64,000 nucleotides of DNA from Acidobacteriota bacterium (GTDB taxonomy: Bacteria; Acidobacteriota; Terriglobia; Bryobacterales; Bryobacteraceae), in the NCBI GenBank assembly GCA_016185425.1, contig JACPNQ010000001.1, forward strand, positions 90,870 through 154,869, written 5' to 3'. This document shows, piece after piece, positions 33,007 to 41,144 of the stretch (the first letter of the stretch is position 1; each line of letters opens with the position of its first letter). The notes under the pieces were generated by a model. The model ran no database searches. It saw nothing but the letters and a program-made list of their open reading frames with translations, and was not told where the DNA came from. The translations under genes and the position numbers were made by a program.

Positions 33007-34146
33007 ATGCCCTCTCTTCAAGCTCAATTTTTGACCGGTCTGCTATTAGCCTCCGGCGTGCTCATTGCGCAGACTACGCCAAGACCGGCGCTGCCGCCGC
33101 TGCCCGCGGCGCTCGGCGTACCAAAGCCCGGGCCGGCGGGTGACGGACCCTATACCCCGCAGCCAATTCTGCCGGGCGGGATTGTGGTTCCACTCTATCC
33201 CGCGGGTTCTCCCTATTTGAAGGCCGACAAGGTTCGCGAGCCCGAGGTCTACAACATGAGCCAGACCGTTGCGGGCCGGATTGGCAGCATTGTCAACATT
33301 CATAATCCGTCGATCGAGGTCCATACGGTGGACCGCGGATTGAACACCGGCGCGGCGATTATTCTGGCGGCCGGCGGCGGGCACAACACGTTGAATGTAG
33401 GTTCCGAGAGCGCGGATTTTGTGCCGTTCTTCTATAACTACGGCGTCAACACAATCATCCTGCGCAACCGGCTGCGGCGCGACGGATATAACCCGCAGAC
33501 CGATGCCGTGAACGATGCGATGCAGGCGATCCGGCTGGTGCGGGCGTATGCGAAGGAGTGGAACATCGATCCGAACAAGATCGGGATTATGGGCTTTTCG
33601 GCAGGTGCGGAACTGTCGTCACCGGCGGCGGTACTTTACGAAGAGTTCGACAAGAAGAATGGCGATCCGTCCGATCCGCTCGCCGGGATTTCGTCGCGGC
33701 CGGACTATGTGGGCATCATCTATCCGGGGCCGACACCGTTTGCGCGCAACCGGACCGCGCCGGCGATTCCGAAGGATGTGCCTCCGGCATTTATTGCGTG
33801 CGCCGGATCCGGAGACCGCGGACACGCGATCTGGGCAATGGACTACTACAGCGCCATGCTGGCTGCTGGCGTGCCGAATATCGAGATGCACCTGTATGGC
33901 AACGGGCGGCATCCGGGCGATCCGTTGAGCGATGGAAGCCGGATGACGGGCGGGTTGACGGACCGGAATAATATGCCGATGGGAACATGGCAGTATCGAT
34001 TTGTCGACTGGTTCCGGGATTTGGGTTTTCTCCAGAAACCGGGTGCGGAGACGAAAGCGGCGAAGGATGTTGCGGCGTATGTAGCGAATCCACCGCGGAT
34101 GCCGGGTCAGGGACGGCCGCCTTCGGTAGCGGGGCCGAAGCCATAA
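33007..34146 (+). CDS. Secreted alpha/beta-hydrolase (carbohydrate esterase-like)
   Basis: A 379-aa protein with a signal peptide (MPSLQAQFLTGLLLASGVLI). The alpha/beta-hydrolase core has the oxyanion-side strand AAIILAAGGGHNTL, the nucleophile elbow GIMGFSAGAELS (GxSxG), PPAFIACAGSGDRG before the acid, and MHLYGNGRHPGD supplying the His. It resembles BD-FAE/acetyl-xylan-esterase-type enzymes that deacylate carbohydrates. The acyl group and substrate are unknown. Confidence 0.82.
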   Translation: MPSLQAQFLTGLLLASGVLIAQTTPRPALPPLPAALGVPKPGPAGDGPYTPQPILPGGIVVPLYPAGSPYLKADKVREPEVYNMSQTVAGRIGSIVNIHNPSIEVHTVDRGLNTGAAIILAAGGGHNTLNVGSESADFVPFFYNYGVNTIILRNRLRRDGYNPQTDAVNDAMQAIRLVRAYAKEWNIDPNKIGIMGFSAGAELSSPAAVLYEEFDKKNGDPSDPLAGISSRPDYVGIIYPGPTPFARNRTAPAIPKDVPPAFIACAGSGDRGHAIWAMDYYSAMLAAGVPNIEMHLYGNGRHPGDPLSDGSRMTGGLTDRNNMPMGTWQYRFVDWFRDLGFLQKPGAETKAAKDVAAYVANPPRMPGQGRPPSVAGPKP

Positions 34147-34150
34147 CGGC

Positions 34151-34486
34151 CTATTCGATTACTTGTTCGACAGCATCTGCCGAAGCCGGCCGGCGTGTGA
34201 CTCTCCAGGAGCGAGCAAAAAGCCACTGCTCGACGGCCTTGCGGACGTTTTCGCCAAAACCAAAGCCCGCGGGCCTCAACATCTCGATCGAGGCCGGGCG
34301 CCCACGAGAATCCACGGATATTTCGAGAACAACGGTAGCGTCCAAACCCAGTTTGCGGCCCACAGTGGGGTAGACCGGCTGGACATGACGCAGCATCTTC
34401 GGCGGCTCGACACCAGGGCCGATGAGGATGGGCTCCTCCGGCGCCTGCGCGCATAGCGCCCCTGCGCCGGCTAGTGGCAGCCTCAG
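34151..34486 (-). CDS. Short TonB C-terminal-domain protein, non-standard start
   Basis: The frame encodes a TonB-type C-terminal domain: PPKMLRHVQPVYPTVGRKLG, then VVLEISVDSRGRPASIEMLR and NVRKAVEQWLFARSW. The only ATG (34396) would cut into the domain. The open frame upstream reads FLRLPLAGAGALCAQAPEEP, a credible signal peptide ending at the Gln-Ala junction seen in acidobacterial short TonB proteins. No ATG, GTG or TTG is available there: the frame is closed by a TGA a few codons further up, so a CTG (34486) start or a lost start is implied. It may act as a stand-alone periplasmic TonB-like protein. Confidence 0.65.
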   Translation of the reverse strand: MRLPLAGAGALCAQAPEEPILIGPGVEPPKMLRHVQPVYPTVGRKLGLDATVVLEISVDSRGRPASIEMLRPAGFGFGENVRKAVEQWLFARSWRVTRRPASADAVEQVIE

Positions 34487-34540
34487 GAACTTATGCCAAT
34501 TTTCTCACGGTGCGGCGGAGCCACCGCTTATCATGTATGA

Positions 34541-35458
34541 ATGCCCATAGTTGTTGTTGGCTCCGTCGCCTATGACGGGGTCGAGACTCCGCACGGAAAG
34601 GTCGAGCGGATGCTCGGTGGATCGTGCACCTACATCGCGCTTGCCGCGAGCTATTTTTCCCCCGTTCAGATTGTCGCCGTTGTCGGCGAAGACTTCGCTC
34701 AGGAAGATACGGACCTGCTGCTTTCGCGGGGTGTCGACCTCGCTGGACTCGAACACGCGCCGGGAAAAACGTTCTTCTGGAAAGGCGTGTACTCGGCCGA
34801 TATGAACGACAGGGAGACACTGGTCACCGACCTGAACGTTTTCGAGCACTTCGATCCGAAACTGCCGGAATCCTACAAAAACGCCGAATACCTCCTTCTC
34901 GGCAACATTCAGCCAACGTTACAACGCAATGTGCGGGCGCAGATGCGGAAGCCGCGGATTACCGGCGGCGACACGATGAACCTGTGGATCAATATCGCGC
35001 GGGAAGAATTGCTGCAGACGCTGCGCGGCTGGGATTTCCTGCTGATCAACGACGGCGAGGCGAGGCTGCTTTCCGGCGAGAACAACCTGCGCAAGGCGGC
35101 GCGGGCGATCCAGGAGATGGGTCCGAACACGGTGGTGATCAAGCGCGGCGAATACGGAGCGATGCTGTTTCGCGGCGACGACTACTTCATTGTGCCGGGC
35201 TACCTGCTGGAAGAAGTCTACGATCCAACGGGCGCGGGCGATTGCTTTGCGGGCGGGTTTAACGGATACCTCGCGCAACAGGGCATCGACCTCGGCCAGG
35301 GGCATATCGACCGGCGGGAGCTCTCGCGCGCTGTGATTTACGGCAGCGTGATGGGTAGCTTCTGTTGTGAGAGATTTGGGGTGGACCGATTCCGTACTTT
35401 GACGCGCGCGGAGATTGATGCCCGCTTCCAAGAGTTCAAAAAGTTCACGGACTTCTAG
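34541..35458 (+). CDS. PfkB family sugar kinase
   Basis: A 305-aa ribokinase-family enzyme that phosphorylates a sugar or nucleoside with ATP. N-terminal VVVGSVAYDGVETPHGKVER and LGGSCTYIALAAS are the substrate-side motifs; the C-terminal YDPTGAGDCFAGGFNGYLA is the PfkB signature 2 with the catalytic Asp. GPNTVVIKRGEYGAMLF precedes it. Substrate is not clear (adenosine-kinase-like and sugar-kinase members share this layout). It is the first gene of an operon with a glycosyltransferase-like protein, dapF and a nucleotide-sugar dehydrogenase. Confidence 0.87.
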   Translation: MPIVVVGSVAYDGVETPHGKVERMLGGSCTYIALAASYFSPVQIVAVVGEDFAQEDTDLLLSRGVDLAGLEHAPGKTFFWKGVYSADMNDRETLVTDLNVFEHFDPKLPESYKNAEYLLLGNIQPTLQRNVRAQMRKPRITGGDTMNLWINIAREELLQTLRGWDFLLINDGEARLLSGENNLRKAARAIQEMGPNTVVIKRGEYGAMLFRGDDYFIVPGYLLEEVYDPTGAGDCFAGGFNGYLAQQGIDLGQGHIDRRELSRAVIYGSVMGSFCCERFGVDRFRTLTRAEIDARFQEFKKFTDF

Positions 35459-37037
35459 GCGCCCGGCGCCGCGGCGGCCGGCCCGGAGACAGATCTTCGC
35501 GGCCGCCACAGGCGTGCCGTGGGGAGCCCTGCTGTTTCTGACCATCGCGTCGTCGCTCGCGGTCTTTTATTTCTGGCGGCACGCCTACCTGCAATGGTAC
35601 GGCGACGCGACGGCGCATCTGAACATCGCGCGGCGGTTGCTCGACGGGCGGAACCCGGGCTATGAGCAGATTGGCACGGTGTGGCTACCGCTGCCGCATG
35701 TGCTGATGATGCCTTTCGCGGCCGTCGATGAGCTTTGGACGTCCGGGCTGGCCGGCGCCATACCGAGCGCGGCCTGTTTTGTGGCAGCCGGAATGATTCT
35801 GTTTCTCATTGCGCGCCACTGTTTTGCCTGCGAGCAGCCGGCGTGGGCGGCGGTGCTGTTGTTCGCGTTGAACCCGAACATGTTGTACCTGCAGTCGCTG
35901 GCGATGACGGAGGCGATGTTTGTGTGCGCGGTGCTGCTGGCGCTATACGGGACGCTGCGGGAGAATCCGTGGCTGACGGGCGCGGGGCTGGCGGCGGGAA
36001 CGTTGACGCGGTATGAGGGCTGGTTTTTGATTCCGTTCGCTGTGCTGTATCTCTTTATTCGCAACCGGCGGGCAGGGATTGTGGCGGGGGTGATTGCGTC
36101 GGCGGGGCCGTTGTATTGGCTGGCGCACAACCATGTATTTCACGGCGACGCGCTGGAATTCTATCGTGGTGTGGGGTCGGCGAAATGGATCTATGAGCAG
36201 GCGCTGGCGAAGGGGCTGGAGCGCGCGCCAGGCGATGGAGACTGGCTGACGGCGGCGAAGTATTACGCGATGTCGGGCCGCCTGTTCGCGGGGCTGCCGC
36301 TGGTGATCGCGGGAGCGATTGGATTGGCGGCGGCCGCAGTGCGCAAGACGTGGTGGCCGCTGGCGTTTTTGCTGCTCGGGCCGCTGTTTTTCATCTGGAG
36401 CATGCACGGCGCGGGCGCGACGATTTTCGTCCCGAACCTCCACCCGTTCAGCTACTACAACACACGGTACGGGATGATCGTGCTGCCGCTCGCGGCATTG
36501 GCGGCGGCGGCGATTCCGGCGATTCTTCCGCAGGGGAGCCGGAAGGCGGTGACGGTGCTACTGGTTGGCATTGCGATCAGCCCATGGCTGGCGTATCCGA
36601 AGCAGGAGAACTGGGTGACGTGGAAAGAGTCCGAGGTGAACTCGGTGTCGCGGCGGGCGTGGACGCGGGAGGCGGCGGATTATCTGCGCGAGCGGTACGT
36701 TCCCGGCCGGGGCATTGTGGCGCATTTCGGGGACCAGACAGCGATTTTCCGCGACGCGGGCATTCCGATCGCAGAGACTGTGCACGACGGCGACGGTTTG
36801 TATTTTCAGGGAATCCTGAAGCGTCCGGACCTGTTCCTATGGCAGGAGTGGGTGGTGGCGATTGCGGGTGATCCGCTGTCGCAAACAATGGCCGCGAATG
36901 CGCGTAAGGTGCGGCGGTATTCCCGTGTGAAAATAGTGGAAGTGAAAGAGGCGCCGCCTATTGAGATCTGGCGGCGCGAATCGAAATACGACCTGCATGG
37001 ACATCCCCTTTACGAAAGCCCACGGCGCGCGCAATGA
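35418..37037 (+). CDS. Polytopic membrane glycosyltransferase-like protein (GT39/ArnT type)
   Basis: A 539-aa protein with about 10-12 membrane helices. An early extracytoplasmic loop with Asp (LQWYGDATAHLNIARRLLDG) and GTVWLPLPHVLM are typical of GT-C fold transferases that move sugars from lipid phosphate donors. The last about 130 residues (REAADYLRERYVPGRGIVAH, then VRRYSRVKIVEVKE) form a soluble domain. It overlaps the end of the pfkB gene by about 41 bp and dapF starts within its own end, so it is firmly in the operon. The acceptor is unknown. Confidence 0.75.
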   Translation: MPASKSSKSSRTSRRPAPRRPARRQIFAAATGVPWGALLFLTIASSLAVFYFWRHAYLQWYGDATAHLNIARRLLDGRNPGYEQIGTVWLPLPHVLMMPFAAVDELWTSGLAGAIPSAACFVAAGMILFLIARHCFACEQPAWAAVLLFALNPNMLYLQSLAMTEAMFVCAVLLALYGTLRENPWLTGAGLAAGTLTRYEGWFLIPFAVLYLFIRNRRAGIVAGVIASAGPLYWLAHNHVFHGDALEFYRGVGSAKWIYEQALAKGLERAPGDGDWLTAAKYYAMSGRLFAGLPLVIAGAIGLAAAAVRKTWWPLAFLLLGPLFFIWSMHGAGATIFVPNLHPFSYYNTRYGMIVLPLAALAAAAIPAILPQGSRKAVTVLLVGIAISPWLAYPKQENWVTWKESEVNSVSRRAWTREAADYLRERYVPGRGIVAHFGDQTAIFRDAGIPIAETVHDGDGLYFQGILKRPDLFLWQEWVVAIAGDPLSQTMAANARKVRRYSRVKIVEVKEAPPIEIWRRESKYDLHGHPLYESPRRAQ

Positions 37038-37812
37038 TTTCTTATTGACCTGGGCGGACGAGGCGCCGGAGACGGGTCTGGCGGAGGCGGCGATTGCGAT
37101 TTGCGACCGGCACACCGGGGCGGGCGCCGACGGTTGGCTGCTGGTATCGCGGCTGCACAATCCGCCGGAGGGCGGCGATCTTCGCATTCGCCTGTTCAAT
37201 CCCGATGGCGGGGAGGTCGAGATGTCGGGCAATGGCACACGGTGCGCGGCTGCGTTCGCGATGGCGAACGGCTATGCCGGTTCCGAGATCCGGATTGTGA
37301 CAGGCGGCGGCACGAAACATTTGCGGCTGTTGGAACGGAACGGACGCAAATACTCGTTCGAGATGAATATGGGCAGGCCGCGCGTGGAGCCGGACGAGCT
37401 GCGTTGCGCGCTGACGGTGGGAGATGAGATTTACGACTGCACAATTCTGTGGGTGGGCAATCCGCAGTGCGCGGTGTTTGTGGAGAATTTCGACTTCGAT
37501 TGGCGCGCCGTGGGCGCGGCGATTGAGCGTCATCCGCGCTTTCCGAACCGGACGAACGTTTCGTTTATCCAGCATGTGGACGGGTTGAACATCGATGTAC
37601 GATTTTTTGAACGGGGCGCGGGGGAGACGATGAGCTCCGGAACGGGTTCGACGGGCGCCGCCGTATCGTCGATACTACGCGGATTCACCGGGCGAACGAT
37701 GACGGTCCGGACGCCGGCGGGTCCGCTGGAATTCCGCTGGCCGGCGAATGACGGCGATGTGGTGATGGCGGGGCCTGCGGAAATTGTCGTCGACGGCCGA
37801 TATTACCTATAG
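36997..37812 (+). CDS. dapF: Diaminopimelate epimerase-like protein
   Basis: A 271-aa DapF-type protein that would interconvert LL- and meso-diaminopimelate for lysine and peptidoglycan synthesis. The start at 36997 gives MDIPFTKAHGARNDFL, the normal DapF N-terminus with the conserved Asn. The first active-site motif EMSGNGTRC contains catalytic Cys83. In the second motif, GAGETMSSGTGSTGAAV, the residue at the usual catalytic Cys position (ACGTG in most DapF) is Ser214. The enzyme may therefore be altered, or Ser may be tolerated in this lineage. It overlaps the membrane protein gene by 41 bp. Confidence 0.82.
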   Translation: MDIPFTKAHGARNDFLLTWADEAPETGLAEAAIAICDRHTGAGADGWLLVSRLHNPPEGGDLRIRLFNPDGGEVEMSGNGTRCAAAFAMANGYAGSEIRIVTGGGTKHLRLLERNGRKYSFEMNMGRPRVEPDELRCALTVGDEIYDCTILWVGNPQCAVFVENFDFDWRAVGAAIERHPRFPNRTNVSFIQHVDGLNIDVRFFERGAGETMSSGTGSTGAAVSSILRGFTGRTMTVRTPAGPLEFRWPANDGDVVMAGPAEIVVDGRYYL

Positions 37813-37827
37813 GACAGATAGCACCGA

Positions 37828-39132
37828 ATGAGTCATTTTGACGCTCTTGCCAGCAAGATTCAGAACAAAACCGCGGTTTCCGGGATTGTCGGATTGGGGT
37901 ATGTCGGACTGCCGCTCGCGGTGGAGTTCGCCCGCGCCGGGCTGCCGGTGCTGGGATTCGACATCACGCAGGGGAAAGTCGATACGCTGAACCGCGGCGA
38001 GTCCTATATTCAGGACGTGCCGACGCCGGTCCTGGAACCGCATGTGAAAACGGGGAAGCTGTCGGCGACAACGGATTTTTCGCGCATCTCGGAAGTGGAC
38101 ACGATCAACATCTGTGTGCCGACGCCATTGCGTAAAACAAAAGATCCGGACATGTCGTTCGTGGTGTCGGCGACCGAGCAGATCGCGAAGTACCTGCATC
38201 CGGGGATGCTGATCATTCTGGAGTCGACGACGTATCCGGGCACAACGGATGAGCTTTTGCTGCCGATGCTAGAAAAGAGCGGGCTGCAATGCGGCGTCGA
38301 CTTTTTCCTGTGTTTTTCGCCGGAGCGTGTGGATCCGGGCAATCCGAATTTTCAGACCTACAACATTCCGAAGGTTGTTGGCGGAATTACGCCGGCGTGC
38401 ACCGAGTTGGGACGGCAGTTTTACGCGCAGTCCCTCGAGACCGTGGTGCCGGTGAGCTCGACGAGCGTGGCGGAGATGGTGAAGCTGCTGGAAAACACGT
38501 TCCGCATGATCAACATCGGCATGGTGAACGAGCTGGCGCTAATGTGCGACCGGATGGGGATCAACGTCTGGGAGGTGATTGAAGCCGCGGCGACGAAGCC
38601 GTTCGGGTTCATGCCGTTTTATCCGGGTCCGGGGTTGGGCGGACACTGTATTCCGATCGACCCGTTCTATTTGAGCTGGAAGACGCGGCAGGCGGGGATT
38701 GAGGCGCGGTTTATTGAACTGGCTGGATACATCAACGGGCAGATGCCGCACTTTGTGGTGGACAAGATTCAAGGCGCGTTGAATGAGCATTGCAAAGCCG
38801 TGAAGGGCTCCAGCGTTCATATCCTGGGCGTGGCGTACAAGAAGAACATCGACGACGTGCGCGAGTCACCGGCGCTGGATATTATTCATCTGTTGCGGGA
38901 GCGCGGGGCATCAGTGACCTACAGCGATCCCTACGTCACCGACCTGCGGCACGAAGGGCAGGACTTAGAGACCATGGACGCGGACGAAGGCTGCCGGGCG
39001 GCGGATTGCGTTGTGATTGTGACCGACCACAAAGATTTCTCTTACGCCGATGTGCTGGCGCAATCGAAGCTGGTCGTCGATACACGCAACGCGTTGAAGG
39101 GTTTGCAGTCGGAGAAGATTGTCCGGCTTTAG
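37828..39132 (+). CDS. Nucleotide-sugar dehydrogenase (UDP-GlcNAc/UDP-Glc dehydrogenase family)
   Basis: A 434-aa enzyme that oxidises the C6 hydroxyl of a UDP-sugar with NAD+ in two steps. Rossmann motif GIVGLGYVGLPLAVEFARAG, central VPVSSTSVAEMVKLLENTFR, and catalytic Cys in FYPGPGLGGHCIPIDPFYL; the C-terminal domain contains LGVAYKKNIDDVRESPALDI. The pattern is closer to WbpA/WecC-type UDP-N-acetylhexosamine dehydrogenases than to Ugd. The product likely feeds surface polysaccharide synthesis with the preceding transferase-like protein. Confidence 0.9.
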   Translation: MSHFDALASKIQNKTAVSGIVGLGYVGLPLAVEFARAGLPVLGFDITQGKVDTLNRGESYIQDVPTPVLEPHVKTGKLSATTDFSRISEVDTINICVPTPLRKTKDPDMSFVVSATEQIAKYLHPGMLIILESTTYPGTTDELLLPMLEKSGLQCGVDFFLCFSPERVDPGNPNFQTYNIPKVVGGITPACTELGRQFYAQSLETVVPVSSTSVAEMVKLLENTFRMINIGMVNELALMCDRMGINVWEVIEAAATKPFGFMPFYPGPGLGGHCIPIDPFYLSWKTRQAGIEARFIELAGYINGQMPHFVVDKIQGALNEHCKAVKGSSVHILGVAYKKNIDDVRESPALDIIHLLRERGASVTYSDPYVTDLRHEGQDLETMDADEGCRAADCVVIVTDHKDFSYADVLAQSKLVVDTRNALKGLQSEKIVRL

Positions 39133-39590
39133 CGGAACGTGACGCCCAGGCGAATCGTGGTGAGCTCGCGGTAGCTGTTCGTTTGGAAGTTGAGTAGTTC
39201 GGCGCGGAAACCGATGTGTTTGCGGAACCAGAAGTTCGCGCCGCCACCATAGTTGAACATGGACTGTCCGCCGCTCAAGTTAGCGAGGGCGCCGTAGCCA
39301 ACGGTGACGAATGGTTCGATACGGCTCTTGCCGCGGAGGAAGTGGTAGCTGCCGTTGGCGGTGACGACGGCGAGGCCAATATTGGGGGCGCCGCGGATGA
39401 ATAGGTAGCCGGCCGAGGGAGAGATGGCGGCGCCTTTGTAGACGAAGATATCGGCGCCCAGGCCGGCGCTGCTGTAGTCGAAGTTGTTGCCGGGTGGGTT
39501 GTCGAAGCCGAAGAAGCCATGCACTTCGGCGCGCGGGGCTTGCGAGAAGATGCCGAGTGCGGCCAAAACCGGCAAGAATAAAAGTTTCAT
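39129..39590 (-). CDS. Outer-membrane beta-barrel-like protein
   Basis: A 153-aa protein with a signal peptide (MKLLFLPVLAALGIFSQAPR). The mature part alternates hydrophobic and polar residues in strands of an OmpA/PagP-sized eight-stranded barrel: VHGFFGFDNPP, GLGADIFVYKGAAISPSAGY, NGSYHFLRG, IEPFVTVGYGAL, and the terminal TTIRLGVTFR with an aromatic end typical of BAM substrates. Its start directly abuts the start of the opposite-strand acetyltransferase. Confidence 0.8.
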   Translation of the reverse strand: MKLLFLPVLAALGIFSQAPRAEVHGFFGFDNPPGNNFDYSSAGLGADIFVYKGAAISPSAGYLFIRGAPNIGLAVVTANGSYHFLRGKSRIEPFVTVGYGALANLSGGQSMFNYGGGANFWFRKHIGFRAELLNFQTNSYRELTTIRLGVTFR

Positions 39591-40148
39591 ATGACTCTAG
39601 ACGCGAATCATCCGGTTCCAATGGTTCTTTCGATTACCGAGGCGGAGGGATATGTTGCATCGCTGGCGGAATTGCTGATGGACGCCGTCGACAGCGGGGC
39701 GTCGATCGGGTTTATGCCGCCGCTGGAGCCCGCGGAGGCCGCAGCCTACTGGCGGACGGTGTTTGATGCGATGCGGGCCGGGGAACGGGAACTGATCGCG
39801 GTGGTCGAGGGTGGGGTCGTGATCGGCGCGGTGCAGCTAATGTGCGAGGGGAGGGCAAACGGGCGGCACCGTGCAGAGGCGGGGAAACTGTTCGTACACC
39901 GGAGGGCGCGGCGGCGCGGGCTGGCTCGGGCTCTGCTGGCGGAGTTGGAACGCGTGGCGGCGAATAGGGGAATCACGCTGCTGCTGATGGACACGCGCAA
40001 AGGCGGGGAGGCGGAGAAGCTATGCGACTCGCTGGGGTATACGCGTTGGGGCGAGGTGCCGGAGTATGCCAGGAGCACGAACGGGGAACTGCACACGACG
40101 GTGTTTTACTACCGCTGCTTGGTGAACACAAACGTGCCGAAGCAGTAG
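39591..40148 (+). CDS. GNAT family N-acetyltransferase
   Basis: A 185-aa acetyl-CoA-dependent N-acyltransferase. The core reads LIAVVEGGVVIGAVQLM, then KLFVHRRARRRGLARALLAE, where RRRGLA is the acetyl-CoA pyrophosphate loop, and LLMDTRKGGEAEKLCDSLGY. The ATG at 39591 sits immediately against the start of the divergent barrel gene; the second Met (39621) begins the domain and could be the true start. The substrate is unknown. The 3' end overlaps the convergent methyltransferase by 40 bp. Confidence 0.82.
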   Translation: MTLDANHPVPMVLSITEAEGYVASLAELLMDAVDSGASIGFMPPLEPAEAAAYWRTVFDAMRAGERELIAVVEGGVVIGAVQLMCEGRANGRHRAEAGKLFVHRRARRRGLARALLAELERVAANRGITLLLMDTRKGGEAEKLCDSLGYTRWGEVPEYARSTNGELHTTVFYYRCLVNTNVPKQ

Positions 40149-41101
40149 GGGACCGTGTTGCCGGGCGATTCGATGGGAGTGAAATAGTCGAAGTACTTGG
40201 CCATGGCGGCAGTGGCGCGATTGGCAAAATCTTCCGGCCAGCTCATGCAGTGCCGGACGTACGTTCCGAAGAACGTGCGGAAGTATCCGGTGCGCCCGGC
40301 GATATTTTGATCGGCGGGAACGGTCACGTGCCAGTTCGGATAGTGAACGAGATCGAGGCCTTCGGCGCGGCCGGTGACCTGGAGCTCGTCAGGGCGGAAG
40401 AGGTGTTTATCTTCGGCCGTTGATTTGTCGACGTTGCGGCGGCTGTAGTATTGCATCGTCGCCACGAAGAGGTTGAGGTGCTCCATCTCAGCGGGAGTGC
40501 AAGTGTAGCCCGATTCGGCTAGGGCCACGGCGACAAATTGGCCAAGGAAGCCCATCATGAGATAGCCCTCGTAGTAAGGCTCTTCGCAGACGAGGATGCC
40601 GCCCGGGGGAAGGAGGCGGGCGCAGCGGGCGATGAAATCGTCGATATCAGGGATGTGATGAAGCACGCTGCGAAGGAACACGGCCTCGACGGAACCGTTG
40701 GGAAGCAAGTCGATGTCCTCGGCGGAGAGCATTGCGAAGTCCACGCGCGCGGCGGCAACAGATTGAGCGCCGATACGAGCTTTCGCCAGGCGGCAAAAGG
40801 CAGGGGAGGGATCCGTAAAAAGAAGATGGCCAAAGCCGGGATGGGAGGCGAGGCTCATCGACATCGTGCCGGTGCCACAACCGACTTCGAGGAGTGGGGC
40901 ACCGGCACGGAACCCATGGCGCTTGAAGAAGGCGAACAGCGTTTCGCCCCGTGCGCGATAGAATTCGGCGCTGTCAGAAGGCGGCCGGTGTTGACTATCA
41001 TAAAGCGCTTCGTCCTGCTGGAAGGGCCTCGGCGCCGAGATCCGGTAGATTCCATCATGTACGGGCAGCCCCTCCAGATAGCGGGACAGCAAATCGAACA
41101 T
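40109..41101 (-). CDS. Class I SAM-dependent methyltransferase
   Basis: A 330-aa methyltransferase. The SAM pocket is APLLEVGCGTGTMSMSLASH (motif I), followed by LLFTDPSPAFCRLAKAR, the acidic LSAEDIDLL and VEAVFLRSVLHHIPDIDDFI (motif post-I/IV), and LLPPGGILVCEEP. Residues 200-330 form a cap likely to bind the substrate. The target molecule cannot be inferred. The gene lies between a convergent GNAT gene and a divergent serine hydrolase gene. Confidence 0.82.
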   Translation of the reverse strand: MFDLLSRYLEGLPVHDGIYRISAPRPFQQDEALYDSQHRPPSDSAEFYRARGETLFAFFKRHGFRAGAPLLEVGCGTGTMSMSLASHPGFGHLLFTDPSPAFCRLAKARIGAQSVAAARVDFAMLSAEDIDLLPNGSVEAVFLRSVLHHIPDIDDFIARCARLLPPGGILVCEEPYYEGYLMMGFLGQFVAVALAESGYTCTPAEMEHLNLFVATMQYYSRRNVDKSTAEDKHLFRPDELQVTGRAEGLDLVHYPNWHVTVPADQNIAGRTGYFRTFFGTYVRHCMSWPEDFANRATAAMAKYFDYFTPIESPGNTVPYCFGTFVFTKQR

Positions 41102-41144
41102 ATCCTCTCATTCTGCCATGGCCGTATGCCATACAATCTCCCCT

